Assembly: GCA_003235715.1 (NCBI GenBank) | Contig: QJVM01000238.1 | Span: forward strand, 1 to 45,077 | Direction of reading: 5' to 3' | DNA: 45,077 nt | Source of the DNA: Nitrospirota bacterium | GTDB taxonomy: Bacteria > Nitrospirota > Thermodesulfovibrionia > SZUA-242 | Shown here: positions 9,123 to 16,268 of the stretch, piece by piece | Layout: each line of letters begins with the position of its first letter | Numbering within the stretch: the first letter of the stretch is position 1 | The notes under the pieces: model-generated | What the model was told of the DNA's origin: nothing | Database searches by the model: none | The model's input: the letters and a program-made list of their open reading frames with translations, nothing else | Program-made: the position numbers and the translations under genes

Positions 9123-9557
9123 TCAGTCACTGGACCCCGGCAAACCGTGCTCCGTGGGAAGCCCGTCAGCCCGCCAGGCCTTCATATGCCCGTCAAGGTA
9201 TCTCACCCGCCCGTACCCCGCAAACCAGAGGAACAGGCGCCCGATCCCGGCCCGCGGGCCCCGTTCGCAATAAAGAACCGCATAATCCCCGGATCCGGCG
9301 GGAAGTTCATCCTTATGACCGGGCAGGCTGTAGAAGGGGATATGCACGGCATGCGCCACGTGGTCCTTTTGGTATTCTCCCGCAGACCTCACATCGACAA
9401 TCATAGGAGCCTCACCCGACCCGATAAGCGACGCCAGTTGAGGCCTTGAAACGTGCATCGCACAACCGGCCAGGAAAAGAACCCACAAAACACCGCCGAC
9501 GCGAACCAGCACAGTTGCCGCCTTGACCGGAAAAACCGTCCTTCCGGTCATCGTCAT
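9123..9557 (-). CDS. Rhodanese-domain lipoprotein
   Basis: A 144-residue protein with a hydrophobic N-terminal segment (AATVLVRVGGVLWVLFLAGC) ending in a lipobox L-A-G-C, lipidated Cys about residue 32. A single rhodanese domain follows: MIVDVRSAGEYQKDHVAHAV, then the active loop CERGPR with Cys about 97 (CxxGxR form), and VRYLDGHMKAWRADGLP at the end. It is therefore likely a lipid-anchored, periplasm-facing sulfurtransferase or persulfide carrier. Acceptor unknown. The ATG overlaps the stop of the PflX-like gene by 4 bases (ATGA). It is the last gene of a three-gene minus-strand group (SagB-like, PflX-like, rhodanese). Confidence 0.85.
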   Translation of the reverse strand: MTMTGRTVFPVKAATVLVRVGGVLWVLFLAGCAMHVSRPQLASLIGSGEAPMIVDVRSAGEYQKDHVAHAVHIPFYSLPGHKDELPAGSGDYAVLYCERGPRAGIGRLFLWFAGYGRVRYLDGHMKAWRADGLPTEHGLPGSSD

Positions 9558-10507
9558 CGGAACAGCATCCTCACCGCACGACCCGTTCGATGGTCGAGGC
9601 GCCGAAGTCTTGCCTGCTCGGCCAGATCCAGGGCTTCAAGATACTCCTCGCGGGTGGGCCTGCGGGCGATCTCCGGATAATCAAAGGCCTTATAACAGGG
9701 ATGGTATTGGGCCATGACATTCAGGTAGGTATCCCTTGAAACCTCCTGGGCCAGAAAGCGGACGACCTCCGCCGTTCCCGCCAGGCCCCCCGGCAGGACC
9801 AGATGTCTGACCAGGAGGCCTCTTCGGGCCACGCCGGTGGCGTCCATCACGAGATCACCAACCTGCCGGTACATCTCAAGAACCGCGGCCCTGACCACAT
9901 CCGAGTATCCTTCGGCCTGGCAGTATTTCCGCGCCGGTTCATCGCGCGAGAACTTTATGTCCGGCATGTAGATATCCACAATACCCTCAAGGAGCCGTAT
10001 CGTATCCACGCTTTCGTACCCCCCGCAGTTGTATACGAGCGGAATCGAAAGCCCCTTCTGCCGCGCCAGTATCAGAGCATCAAGAATGGCGGGCACCTGG
10101 TGCGTCGGGGTCACCAGGTTGATATTGTGACACCCCTCCTCTTCCAGCCAGAGCATCATCGAAGCCAGGCGTTCAGCCGAAACCTCTTCCGTCTCTCCTA
10201 AATGACTAATTCTATAGTTCTGACAGAACAGGCACCCGAGATTGCAGCCGCCCAGAAAGATCGTACCGGAGCCCCGACGCCCCACCAGCGGGTCTTCTTC
10301 GCCAAAATGGGGACTGAAGCTCGAGACCAGGGCCCTCTCGCCTGTCCTGCAGAACCCCCGCTGGCCCTCGAGACGATTGACACGGCAACGCCGGGGACAG
10401 AGAACACATTCGGACAGCAGAGCCCTGGCCTGGCGGGCCCGGTCGCGAAGGACCTCCGGAGGAAGGCGCCTGTAGGAGACCTCTCGCGTACCGGCCTCTT
10501 CGGTCAT
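9554..10507 (-). CDS. PflX-like radical SAM protein
   Basis: A 317-residue radical SAM protein of the PflX/COG1313 group, homologous to pyruvate formate-lyase activating enzymes. The SAM-cluster motif is GGCNLGCLFCQNY (Cys about 88, 92, 95). An N-terminal cysteine set typical of the group (CVLCPRRC near 34-41, then GFC near 53) could hold another metal centre. Later motifs are INLVTPTHQVPAILDAL, PLVYNCGGYE and IVDIYMPDIKFS. No pyruvate formate-lyase or other glycyl radical enzyme lies in the window, so the target is unknown. It starts 24 bases after the SagB-like gene and overlaps the rhodanese lipoprotein gene by 4 bases, so all three are probably co-expressed. Confidence 0.88.
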   Translation of the reverse strand: MTEEAGTREVSYRRLPPEVLRDRARQARALLSECVLCPRRCRVNRLEGQRGFCRTGERALVSSFSPHFGEEDPLVGRRGSGTIFLGGCNLGCLFCQNYRISHLGETEEVSAERLASMMLWLEEEGCHNINLVTPTHQVPAILDALILARQKGLSIPLVYNCGGYESVDTIRLLEGIVDIYMPDIKFSRDEPARKYCQAEGYSDVVRAAVLEMYRQVGDLVMDATGVARRGLLVRHLVLPGGLAGTAEVVRFLAQEVSRDTYLNVMAQYHPCYKAFDYPEIARRPTREEYLEALDLAEQARLRRLDHRTGRAVRMLFR

Positions 10508-10531
10508 ATTCCGTCCCGCAGCCGGAGACCG

Positions 10532-11278
10532 TCAGCCATGAACTGGGATTCCAACGCAGGAAAGATAGATGGTCGTTTCCTCCGTTCCGTCCACGCCCAG
10601 GAGGGCATTGATGTGATCGTCGAAAAAGGCCCCAACCATGCAGCTCCCCAGCCCCTCCGCCTCCGCGGCAAGACACACGTTCTGCCCGATATGACCGGCA
10701 TCGAGATAGATATAGCGGTAGGCACGCTGGCGATACTTCCATCGGCTTCGGCCCAGGAGAGCCGTCCAGATGAACGTCAGCTGGGCATCCGCCACCATGG
10801 CCTGCCCCAGAGCGGCCCGGGCCAGATCGATGGAGTGGTCCCGGTCCCGGAGTTGCTCAAGGTCAAAGGCCTGCGGTCGAAAGTGATAGACCCCGGGCGC
10901 CAGTCCCGCTACCGAACGGACCGAAAGATAAGTTTCAACAGGGTAAAGGGCCCCCGCAGAGGGGGCCGTACGGAACAGGGTCCTGCCATACCTCTGGGTC
11001 GCCCCCTGGGCCGCCCACAGGAGGCGCGTCAGACTCTCCAGGGACAAGGAACGTTCTGTATGAAACCTTCGGCGCGATCTCCTCTTGCGGAGGATCTCCC
11101 ACAGGTTGGCGCCGACGGAAAGATCCGGATCGGGAAGCGAAAACACCGCAACGGGATTTTCATAATTCTTAAACGGCTCTGCGGGCGGTATTGATTCGGA
11201 ATCGCCCGGTTTCCGCACCCGGTACGGGTCGTACTTGGTTTCCTCCTGAAATTTTGCGCCGATGCCCTGTTCGATCAT
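10532..11278 (-). CDS. SagB/ThcOx-type nitroreductase-fold dehydrogenase
   Basis: A 248-residue flavin enzyme of the SagB/ThcOx branch of the nitroreductase fold. The start at 11278 (MIEQGIGAKFQEET) is supported by GGAGG seven bases upstream. Visible features are LRKRRSRRRF (flavin phosphate-binding basic stretch), TRLLWAAQGATQ, TAPSAGALYPVETYL, and RYIYLDAGHIGQNVCLAAEAEGLGSCMVGAF. Known family members oxidise azoline rings in peptide natural products, but stand-alone copies next to no peptide genes are common and their substrates unknown. No YcaO or precursor peptide is visible here. It is the first gene of a minus-strand operon with a radical SAM and a rhodanese gene, and diverges from the SDR gene. 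Confidence 0.85.
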   Translation of the reverse strand: MIEQGIGAKFQEETKYDPYRVRKPGDSESIPPAEPFKNYENPVAVFSLPDPDLSVGANLWEILRKRRSRRRFHTERSLSLESLTRLLWAAQGATQRYGRTLFRTAPSAGALYPVETYLSVRSVAGLAPGVYHFRPQAFDLEQLRDRDHSIDLARAALGQAMVADAQLTFIWTALLGRSRWKYRQRAYRYIYLDAGHIGQNVCLAAEAEGLGSCMVGAFFDDHINALLGVDGTEETTIYLSCVGIPVHG

Positions 11279-11399
11279 AAGCGTTCCTCCGGTTGCGCGC
11301 AGGACCCGCCGCGGTCCCTTCCCGAAGGCGAGGTCCCCTGTTTGATGATATCCTTTTAAGGGACCACCGGCAAACCGGTCACCGGTCTCTGGAGGCAAG

Positions 11400-12119
11400 A
11401 TGTCCGGGCAGGATACCTACCGCGAAACCGTCCTCATTACGGGAGCCAACCGGGGCATCGGCCTTGCCCTTGCCCGCAAGTTCCTTGCCGAGGGGTTTCG
11501 GGTGTTCGCCTGCGCAAGACACCCTGGAAGTTCGGAGGAGTTGCGGCACCTTCGGACAGGCCCCGGAGAAATCCGCGTCTTTGGCCTTGATGTGTCGCAA
11601 CCCAAAAGTATCAGGGGACTTGGCGGGCGGTTGGCCGGGGAAGTCATTGATATTCTCATAAATAACGCGGGCCTCTACGGGCCTGAAAAGCAGGAATTAG
11701 ACAGCCTTTCCGATGACGCCCGAGCGTGGAAGGAGACCTTTGCCGTGAACGTAATGGGACCCTTCCTCGTCTGTCGGGCCTTTGTGGCCCCGGTAGCCCG
11801 GAGCCGGCGGAAGATCATGGCTTCCATCGGGAGCGGGCTCGGCAGCATTTCCGAGGCCAATTCCGGGGCGCCCTACATCTACCGGGCGTCCAAGGCGGCC
11901 GTGCATATGGTCATGCGGGGCCTTCAGGCAGACCTTGTCCAAGAGGGCATCCTTTGTGTGGCTTTTCATCCGGGCTGGGTTCGTACCCGCATGGGAGGCC
12001 CGGAGGCTCCCATGGAGCCTGAAGAGAGTGCGGCCGAACTCTTCCGCACCCTGACCTCTCTCAAGAGGGAGGACGGAGGAAGACTCCTCAATTTTGATGG
12101 AAAGGTTATCCCCTGGTAG
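11400..12119 (+). CDS. Short-chain dehydrogenase/reductase
   Basis: A 239-residue classical SDR. The Rossmann motif TGANRGIG is at about 14-21, NNAG at 88-91, and the catalytic Tyr161-x3-Lys165 is in YRASK with Ser149 upstream in a Gly/Ser-rich stretch. The PGWVRTRMGG motif follows. It is an NAD(P)-dependent oxidoreductase of the C-factor/YbbO-like kind; the substrate cannot be read from sequence. The start is supported by GGAGG four bases before the ATG at 11400. It diverges from the SagB-like gene across 121 bases and ends 20 bases before a strong hairpin terminator. Confidence 0.9.
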   Translation: MSGQDTYRETVLITGANRGIGLALARKFLAEGFRVFACARHPGSSEELRHLRTGPGEIRVFGLDVSQPKSIRGLGGRLAGEVIDILINNAGLYGPEKQELDSLSDDARAWKETFAVNVMGPFLVCRAFVAPVARSRRKIMASIGSGLGSISEANSGAPYIYRASKAAVHMVMRGLQADLVQEGILCVAFHPGWVRTRMGGPEAPMEPEESAAELFRTLTSLKREDGGRLLNFDGKVIPW

Positions 12120-12139
12120 ACAGGTCCGAAACGAACGCC

Positions 12140-12176
12140 AAAAGGGACGGCCGGCCGATGGCCCGCCGTCCCTTTT
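12140..12176. terminator. Bidirectional intrinsic terminator
   Basis: Perfect 12-bp arms AAAAGGGACGGC (12140-12151) and GCCGTCCCTTTT (12165-12176) enclose a 13-base loop. The T-run at one end and A-run at the other make it work on both strands. It lies between the convergent SDR gene (ends 12119) and DUF2892 gene (ends 12193). Confidence 0.9.
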
Positions 12177-12192
12177 CTGTCATTCCTTTGAA

Positions 12193-12426
12193 TCAGTTTT
12201 CGCCGCAGCAGGCTCTGCCGTCGGTGCCGTCCGGCACCTCCTTCCTGCGGCAGGTATTGATGCCGAGCAGGGCATAGGGCGGGCACCATCCGATGAGCCC
12301 CGTAAGCAACGGAACCAGGCCCAGATAGGCCCAGGCCGACTGAGGCCCGATAAACGCCAGCGAAAGGATGGCTAGTCCGGCAACGATTCTTATCACCCTG
12401 TCAACGGTTCCCACGTTCTGGTTCAT
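12193..12426 (-). CDS. DUF2892 small membrane protein
   Basis: A 77-residue inner-membrane protein of the DUF2892 (YgaP-type membrane domain) family. MNQNVGTVDRVIRIVAG at the start, two hydrophobic segments (about 12-30 and 35-50) and the conserved IGWCPPYALLGINTC are diagnostic. The C-terminal tail adds Cys residues (ACCGEN). The ATG at 12426 has AGGAGG about ten bases upstream. In E. coli YgaP this domain is fused to a rhodanese domain and takes part in sulfur transfer at the membrane; here it stands alone. It follows the Crp/Fnr gene by 88 bases, which contain its own promoter with a dyad operator. Confidence 0.92.
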   Translation of the reverse strand: MNQNVGTVDRVIRIVAGLAILSLAFIGPQSAWAYLGLVPLLTGLIGWCPPYALLGINTCRRKEVPDGTDGRACCGEN

Positions 12427-12485
12427 GATCGACTGACCTCCTGATGATCTGCCTTGACTTCGCTTCACGAAGTTCTAAAGACAGA

Positions 12486-12515
12486 ATAACATCAAGAGAT
12501 ATTGATGTATGTGAC
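12486..12515 (-). promoter_or_regulatory. Promoter of the DUF2892 gene with embedded dyad
   Basis: On the minus strand a -35-like GTCACA (12510-12515) and a -10-like TGTTAT (12486-12491) are separated by 18 bp. The spacer holds the dyad CATCAA-N6-TTGATG (ACATCAA at 12489-12495, TTGATGT at 12502-12508 on the plus strand). The same arrangement occurs at 17265-17294 before the TusA-like gene. The dyad centre is about 72 bases upstream of the DUF2892 start codon. An operator between -35 and -10 usually means repression, or activation of the MerR kind. Confidence 0.6.
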
Positions 12516-12524
12516 TATGTCACA
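12510..12524. promoter_or_regulatory. CRP-like palindrome at the end of the Crp/Fnr gene
   Basis: TGTGAC-TAT-GTCACA is a perfect 15-base palindrome covering the stop codon of the Crp/Fnr gene. Its half-sites equal the CRP half-sites TGTGA/TCACA but are 5 rather than 6 bases apart. One arm serves as the -35 element of the DUF2892 promoter. It may be a second operator or a product of coding constraint. Confidence 0.4.
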
Positions 12525-13207
12525 GACAGGCGGTGCGGGCCGGACAAGACCTTAATTTCGATCCGGTTTCGTGACAGGGAGATCTTGCCCTTTCTCTCCA
12601 GCTCCTTGAGCAGGCGGCTGACCACCTCCCGGGAACTGCCCAGGTCATTCGCAATGGCCTGGTGCGTGGCCTGGAGAATCCGGTTCCGGCTTCTCTCTCG
12701 GAGATAATCCTCCAGCCGCTCATCCATCCGGCCGAAGGCCACCTCTTCCACCAGCGCCATCACGGCAGAAAGCCGCTCGCTCAGAAGCCCGAAGATGAAG
12801 TCCTGCATCCTTGGCGACCGGTGCAGCAGCCGCTGGAAAGCGGGAGCCGGAAGGAGGAGAAACTCACCGGGCTCCGTGGCCACGGCGTGGGCCGGGTAAG
12901 GGCGGTTGCACATGATACTCGAGGCGTTCAGAATGCACGTATCCCCCCGCCCGATCTCGTAAAGGGTGATCTCCCTTCCCGTTTCACCGGCCTTGAAAAC
13001 CCGGATGCCTCCAGACAGCAGAAAGGCGATATGGGAGCACACATCGCCTTCCACGTAAATCGTCTTGTTGCCCGGAAAAGCCACGTACTGAGCCACCTGC
13101 CCGAATTCCTCAAGCAGGGCTCCGGAGTCTTCCCGGAACACCGGAAAACACTCCAGGAAGCGGTCCTTGATTTCCCGGAACACGGCCCCCTGGCCTAACG
13201 TTCCCAA
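12515..13207 (-). CDS. Crp/Fnr-family transcription regulator
   Basis: A 230-residue regulator: cyclic-nucleotide-binding-like beta-roll (about 25-125), dimer helix (130-160) and winged HTH (THQAIANDLGSSREVVSRLL, 181-200, the typical SREVVSR recognition helix). It lacks the N-terminal Cys cluster of FNR. Cys91 and Cys100 lie in the effector pocket loop (GDTCILNASSIMCNRPYP), which could make it thiol- or persulfide-responsive; this is inference. The start at 13207 is TTG with AGGGTG upstream; a GTG a few codons later is an alternative. It overlaps the BCAM0308 gene by 13 bases and precedes the DUF2892 gene, which carries a dyad operator in its promoter. Confidence 0.9.
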   Translation of the reverse strand: MGTLGQGAVFREIKDRFLECFPVFREDSGALLEEFGQVAQYVAFPGNKTIYVEGDVCSHIAFLLSGGIRVFKAGETGREITLYEIGRGDTCILNASSIMCNRPYPAHAVATEPGEFLLLPAPAFQRLLHRSPRMQDFIFGLLSERLSAVMALVEEVAFGRMDERLEDYLRERSRNRILQATHQAIANDLGSSREVVSRLLKELERKGKISLSRNRIEIKVLSGPHRLSVT

Positions 13208-13677
13208 TTCACCCTGATGTTCTTGTCCGAATCCCCGTAGGTGAAATCATAGTGGCCGCGGTAAGCCCGGGAGACCGCCTCCCCGATCCTCCGTGCACCA
13301 TGAATTCCCGTGGTTTTCACCACGGTTTCCTGCTCTCCTTCCCAAATGTCCATGATCCGCTCCAGAGGATGCTCACCCTCTTCAAGGCGCCCCTCATTAC
13401 GGACCAGGTTCAGGATGTCATCCCGGTGGGCCTCGAAAAACCTTCCTTTGAGCGCCACAATCCCGGCGGGGTAGTTGTCCACAATTCTCTGGCAGGCCGG
13501 GCACAGGGCCTCATGCGATTTTTCGGTCACATTCGTCCATCCCCATCGGCCACCGTGGTAGACGAGATGACACCGCCGACACACAGTATCGTCCGGCTGC
13601 TTGCCCCATTCCCTGTACGCATCCTTCCGACCATCCTTTACAAGCTTGTCCCGCCTTCGGCCTCTACCCTTATCCAT
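13195..13677 (-). CDS. BCAM0308-family zinc-ribbon protein
   Basis: A 160-residue small soluble protein. An N-terminal basic stretch is followed by a probable zinc ribbon with Cys33/Cys36 (TVCRRCHLVYHGGRW) and Cys59/Cys62 (LCPACQRIVDNYPAG). Then come HRDDILNLVRNEG, EHPLERIM, and VKTTGIHGARRIGEAVSRAY. This pattern matches the uncharacterised BCAM0308 family. No enzyme activity is known to me; the zinc ribbon and conserved His/Arg motifs suggest nucleic-acid or ribosome association. AAGGAGG precedes the ATG at 13677. Its 3' end overlaps the Crp/Fnr start by 13 bases, so the two are translationally coupled. Upstream, a -10-like TACGAT is present near 13764 on the minus strand but without a good -35. 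Confidence 0.85.
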   Translation of the reverse strand: MDKGRGRRRDKLVKDGRKDAYREWGKQPDDTVCRRCHLVYHGGRWGWTNVTEKSHEALCPACQRIVDNYPAGIVALKGRFFEAHRDDILNLVRNEGRLEEGEHPLERIMDIWEGEQETVVKTTGIHGARRIGEAVSRAYRGHYDFTYGDSDKNIRVNWER

Positions 13678-13853
13678 ATCCCTGGCCTCCTTCCTCTGAG
13701 CCTTCCTGTTCTGAAAAACCTGACCGTTTCCCTGTGCCCCTTCTAAAAAATCGTATCACGGTGCGGGGCGCCCTTCCACCTCATTCGACAGGACGGCCCG
13801 GGTTCGGCCTCCACGCCCGGGAAACCTCGATTTTCAGGACCGAAGGTCGGGAT

Positions 13854-15293
13854 TCAGGTCCCCGTCGCCACCAGGACTTTGATGCTGGCACGGCTGTCGG
13901 CGGCCATCCTGAAGGCCTCCTCAATTCGGTCCAGCGGAAACGTGTGTGTAATCAGGCGGTTCTCAAAAAGGTGACTCAGTTCAGAATCCTCAGACAGCAT
14001 GGCCATTCCGCGACTCAGAGACCCGCATCGGGAGGTGTGTATTTCCACTCCCCGAGCCAAAGCCTCTTCCAGCAAGCCCGGGCGCCCGCCCCGCGCGGGA
14101 CCCGCATACAGGATGGTTCCCCTTGGCCTCAGCCGGACCCCGCTTGCGCCGGACCCTTCCAGAAGGGCGTCTGCCTCATGAAGGGTGGTGACCACTGCTC
14201 CATCCACCTCTTCGCTTTGGGCCCGGGGTTCCGAGGCCGAACCAGGGGTACCGCCTGACGTGGTCCGAACGTGCCCGTGCTTTTCCAGCTCATGCCGGAC
14301 TCTCTCGGGAACCGAATCGGAAAGGTAGACGCTGGCACCGCCTGGGTCCGTCCGAACCGCAGGAGCCTTTCGCTGCTGCGAGAAGAAGTCAGGGTATGAA
14401 GCCAGCCGGATTTCCGCCACAACCATGTCCGTGAGGCGTGAAACTCCAAGGACCGGCCTTCCGTGTGTAGATTTGAGATGGACCCTCTTTCCTGCAAGAA
14501 AGAGGGAAAGGGAAAACCCCTCGGGCGTCCCGCTCGTGTCATAAACCGTCTCGAAGCGCCGCTGCAAAGCCGAGGCCCCGCCGTCTGATACATCGACCAC
14601 GCGGTCGGCTCCAAGTTCCCGGCACAGGACCGACAGTCGGGGGTGACGAACCACCGCGGTCAGGTGGAACCGACGACCCGTCTTCATGCGGAACCGATCC
14701 AGGGCCCCGACCAGGAGAAGTCCCAGGCGTCTCGGTCCGACCACGGCTACGTGTTCACCCTCTTGGGGCGGAGTGGTTTCCACTGCGTGGAGGGCCGCCG
14801 CAAAAGGTTCCGCAAAGACCGCCGCGCGGACGGAAAGACCGGCCGGTACAGGGATGAGTCCCTTGACCGGAGCCAGCATGTGGGGGGAAAAACCGCCCGG
14901 AAGGCGGTTGATGCCGAGAGTCAGCCGATCAGGGCACTGGGACGGCACGCCCGCAAGGCATTGCGGACAGTGTGAAGCGACGAGGCCGCGTGCGGTGTGG
15001 GAGGCATTGATCTCCACGACCACCGGTTGCCCCTCGAACGAGGCGACCACCTCGTGACCAATGATCTGGGGAAGCGGAAACGGCAGGTGGTGCCGAACGA
15101 GGTCTGTGGCACATACCCCGCAAAGGAGCGGCCGCACCGGGACAAAACCCTCTCCCAGCCTTTCATGAAGCTGGCCCTGGCGATAGACGTTCCAGCCCGA
15201 CAGACCTTCCCGCAGGAAGGTGTAGACCGTTCTGAGAAACGTGCGGTCCTTGTGGTATTCCGGGGCCTCAAATTCAAGCCGATGAAGGTTCAT
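13854..15293 (-). CDS. Long MDR-family alcohol dehydrogenase-like protein
   Basis: A 479-residue relative of zinc-dependent medium-chain dehydrogenases. The catalytic-domain start shows CGVCATDL (zinc Cys about 61), then GHEVV (His80-Glu81), a structural-lobe remnant with three Cys (HCPQCLAGVPSQC, four being usual) and GGFSPHMLAP. The cofactor-binding loop reads VVGPRRLG instead of GxGxxG. The protein is over 100 residues longer than the usual ~350; the excess is mostly between about 310 and 400, a Gly/Ser/Ala-rich stretch. The end DRIEEAFRMAADSRASIKVLV is typical. The start at 15293 overlaps the RmlD-like stop as ATGA; a GTG at 15302 is the alternative. Substrate unknown; a paired function with the RmlD-like protein is likely. 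Confidence 0.75.
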   Translation of the reverse strand: MNLHRLEFEAPEYHKDRTFLRTVYTFLREGLSGWNVYRQGQLHERLGEGFVPVRPLLCGVCATDLVRHHLPFPLPQIIGHEVVASFEGQPVVVEINASHTARGLVASHCPQCLAGVPSQCPDRLTLGINRLPGGFSPHMLAPVKGLIPVPAGLSVRAAVFAEPFAAALHAVETTPPQEGEHVAVVGPRRLGLLLVGALDRFRMKTGRRFHLTAVVRHPRLSVLCRELGADRVVDVSDGGASALQRRFETVYDTSGTPEGFSLSLFLAGKRVHLKSTHGRPVLGVSRLTDMVVAEIRLASYPDFFSQQRKAPAVRTDPGGASVYLSDSVPERVRHELEKHGHVRTTSGGTPGSASEPRAQSEEVDGAVVTTLHEADALLEGSGASGVRLRPRGTILYAGPARGGRPGLLEEALARGVEIHTSRCGSLSRGMAMLSEDSELSHLFENRLITHTFPLDRIEEAFRMAADSRASIKVLVATGT

Positions 15294-16180
15294 GCCCGGC
15301 ACGTAGCCCGGAAAGAACGTATTCCTTTAGGAGGCCGTCCGAAAATTCCCGGAAGCGGTCTCGCAAGCTCGTCCGTGTGGCGGGTCTTCAGTTCTATCCG
15401 GCCGATGTGGGGGGCCGGCTGTTCCTTTCGGCAACTGATCCGGACCTCCCCGTCCAGCCCCATGGATTTCATCAGGTGCCTGGCCAGGAGGGGCCTCGCG
15501 ACATGGGCCGCCGCAGCAATATGTCGGATACCGGTCACCGTACTCCGGGCCAGAAGCAGGATTCGCTCGGCAAGATCCTCGCTCCATACCACGGAACGGC
15601 TTTCATCCCTCACCAGGGTAATCGGCAGGCCCGAACGTAAGCGATGACGAAGCCAGTCCATGTGGCCGGTCCTTCCGTCCGGCGAAGGGCCGATGGGTAG
15701 GCCGACCCGCACCACCAGGGTGTTTTCCCGGGTCAGCACCACCCTCTCCGCCTCTACCCGGGTCCGGCCGTACTCGCTGAGGGGAGATACGGGGTCGCCC
15801 TCCGTATAGGCCCCGTCTCCGCTGAAGACATGATCCGATGACAGGTACACAAACCGACATCCGGGAGAAAGTTCGTCCAGCAGGCGAGTCATCTGAGTTA
15901 CGTTCACTTCACGGGCCCAGGCCGGGTTTTCCTCACATTTCGGAACATCGCAGACGGCATGGGTGTAGAGAACCGTGCCCGTGATGTTCTCTCCGAGGGT
16001 ACGTCGAATCAACGTGGGCGTCTCCAGGCAAAACTCCGGCAGGTTGCGGAGTCCGGCCTGACGGCTGTAAGAACTCCGGAAGGCGCGCAACTTGCCCCCG
16101 TAGCCTCTCAAAAGTGCGTAACCTGTGATGGAACTCACCCCACAGAGAAGAATGCGATGGCTCAGGTCAAGGTGGCGCAT
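15290..16180 (-). CDS. RmlD-like extended SDR (dTDP-4-dehydrorhamnose reductase family)
   Basis: A 296-residue NAD(P)-binding protein of the RmlD/extended-SDR kind. I start it at 16180 (MRHLDLSHRILLCG), just before the nucleotide motif GVSSITG; the frame is open further upstream without family character. VYLSSDHVFSGDGAYTEGD matches the RmlD S/T-S-D-x-V-F motif. Where RmlD enzymes have YxxxK, this one reads YGRTR (Tyr137, Arg141, codon CGG), so the usual catalytic Lys is Arg. The C-terminal part (VRDESRSVVWSEDLAERIL, GIRHIAA) follows the family. No other rhamnose genes are near, so a dTDP-rhamnose role is doubtful. It overlaps the MDR gene by 4 bases and diverges from hslO. Confidence 0.78.
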   Translation of the reverse strand: MRHLDLSHRILLCGVSSITGYALLRGYGGKLRAFRSSYSRQAGLRNLPEFCLETPTLIRRTLGENITGTVLYTHAVCDVPKCEENPAWAREVNVTQMTRLLDELSPGCRFVYLSSDHVFSGDGAYTEGDPVSPLSEYGRTRVEAERVVLTRENTLVVRVGLPIGPSPDGRTGHMDWLRHRLRSGLPITLVRDESRSVVWSEDLAERILLLARSTVTGIRHIAAAAHVARPLLARHLMKSMGLDGEVRISCRKEQPAPHIGRIELKTRHTDELARPLPGIFGRPPKGIRSFRATCRA

Positions 16181-16268
16181 GGAACAAGTGGGGGATGTTG
16201 GGACGGATATGCGAGCCCCGCTTGGTCTATGATATCGTCGGGTCAAGGATCATTTCCATTCAGTCTCA

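Noticed and set aside
10532-11278. Thiazole/oxazole-modified peptide cluster, suggested by the SagB-type gene
   Set aside because: No YcaO cyclodehydratase, precursor peptide or exporter is nearby.
15290-16180. dTDP-rhamnose synthesis locus
   Set aside because: RmlA, RmlB and RmlC are absent and the catalytic Lys is replaced, so only family membership can be claimed.
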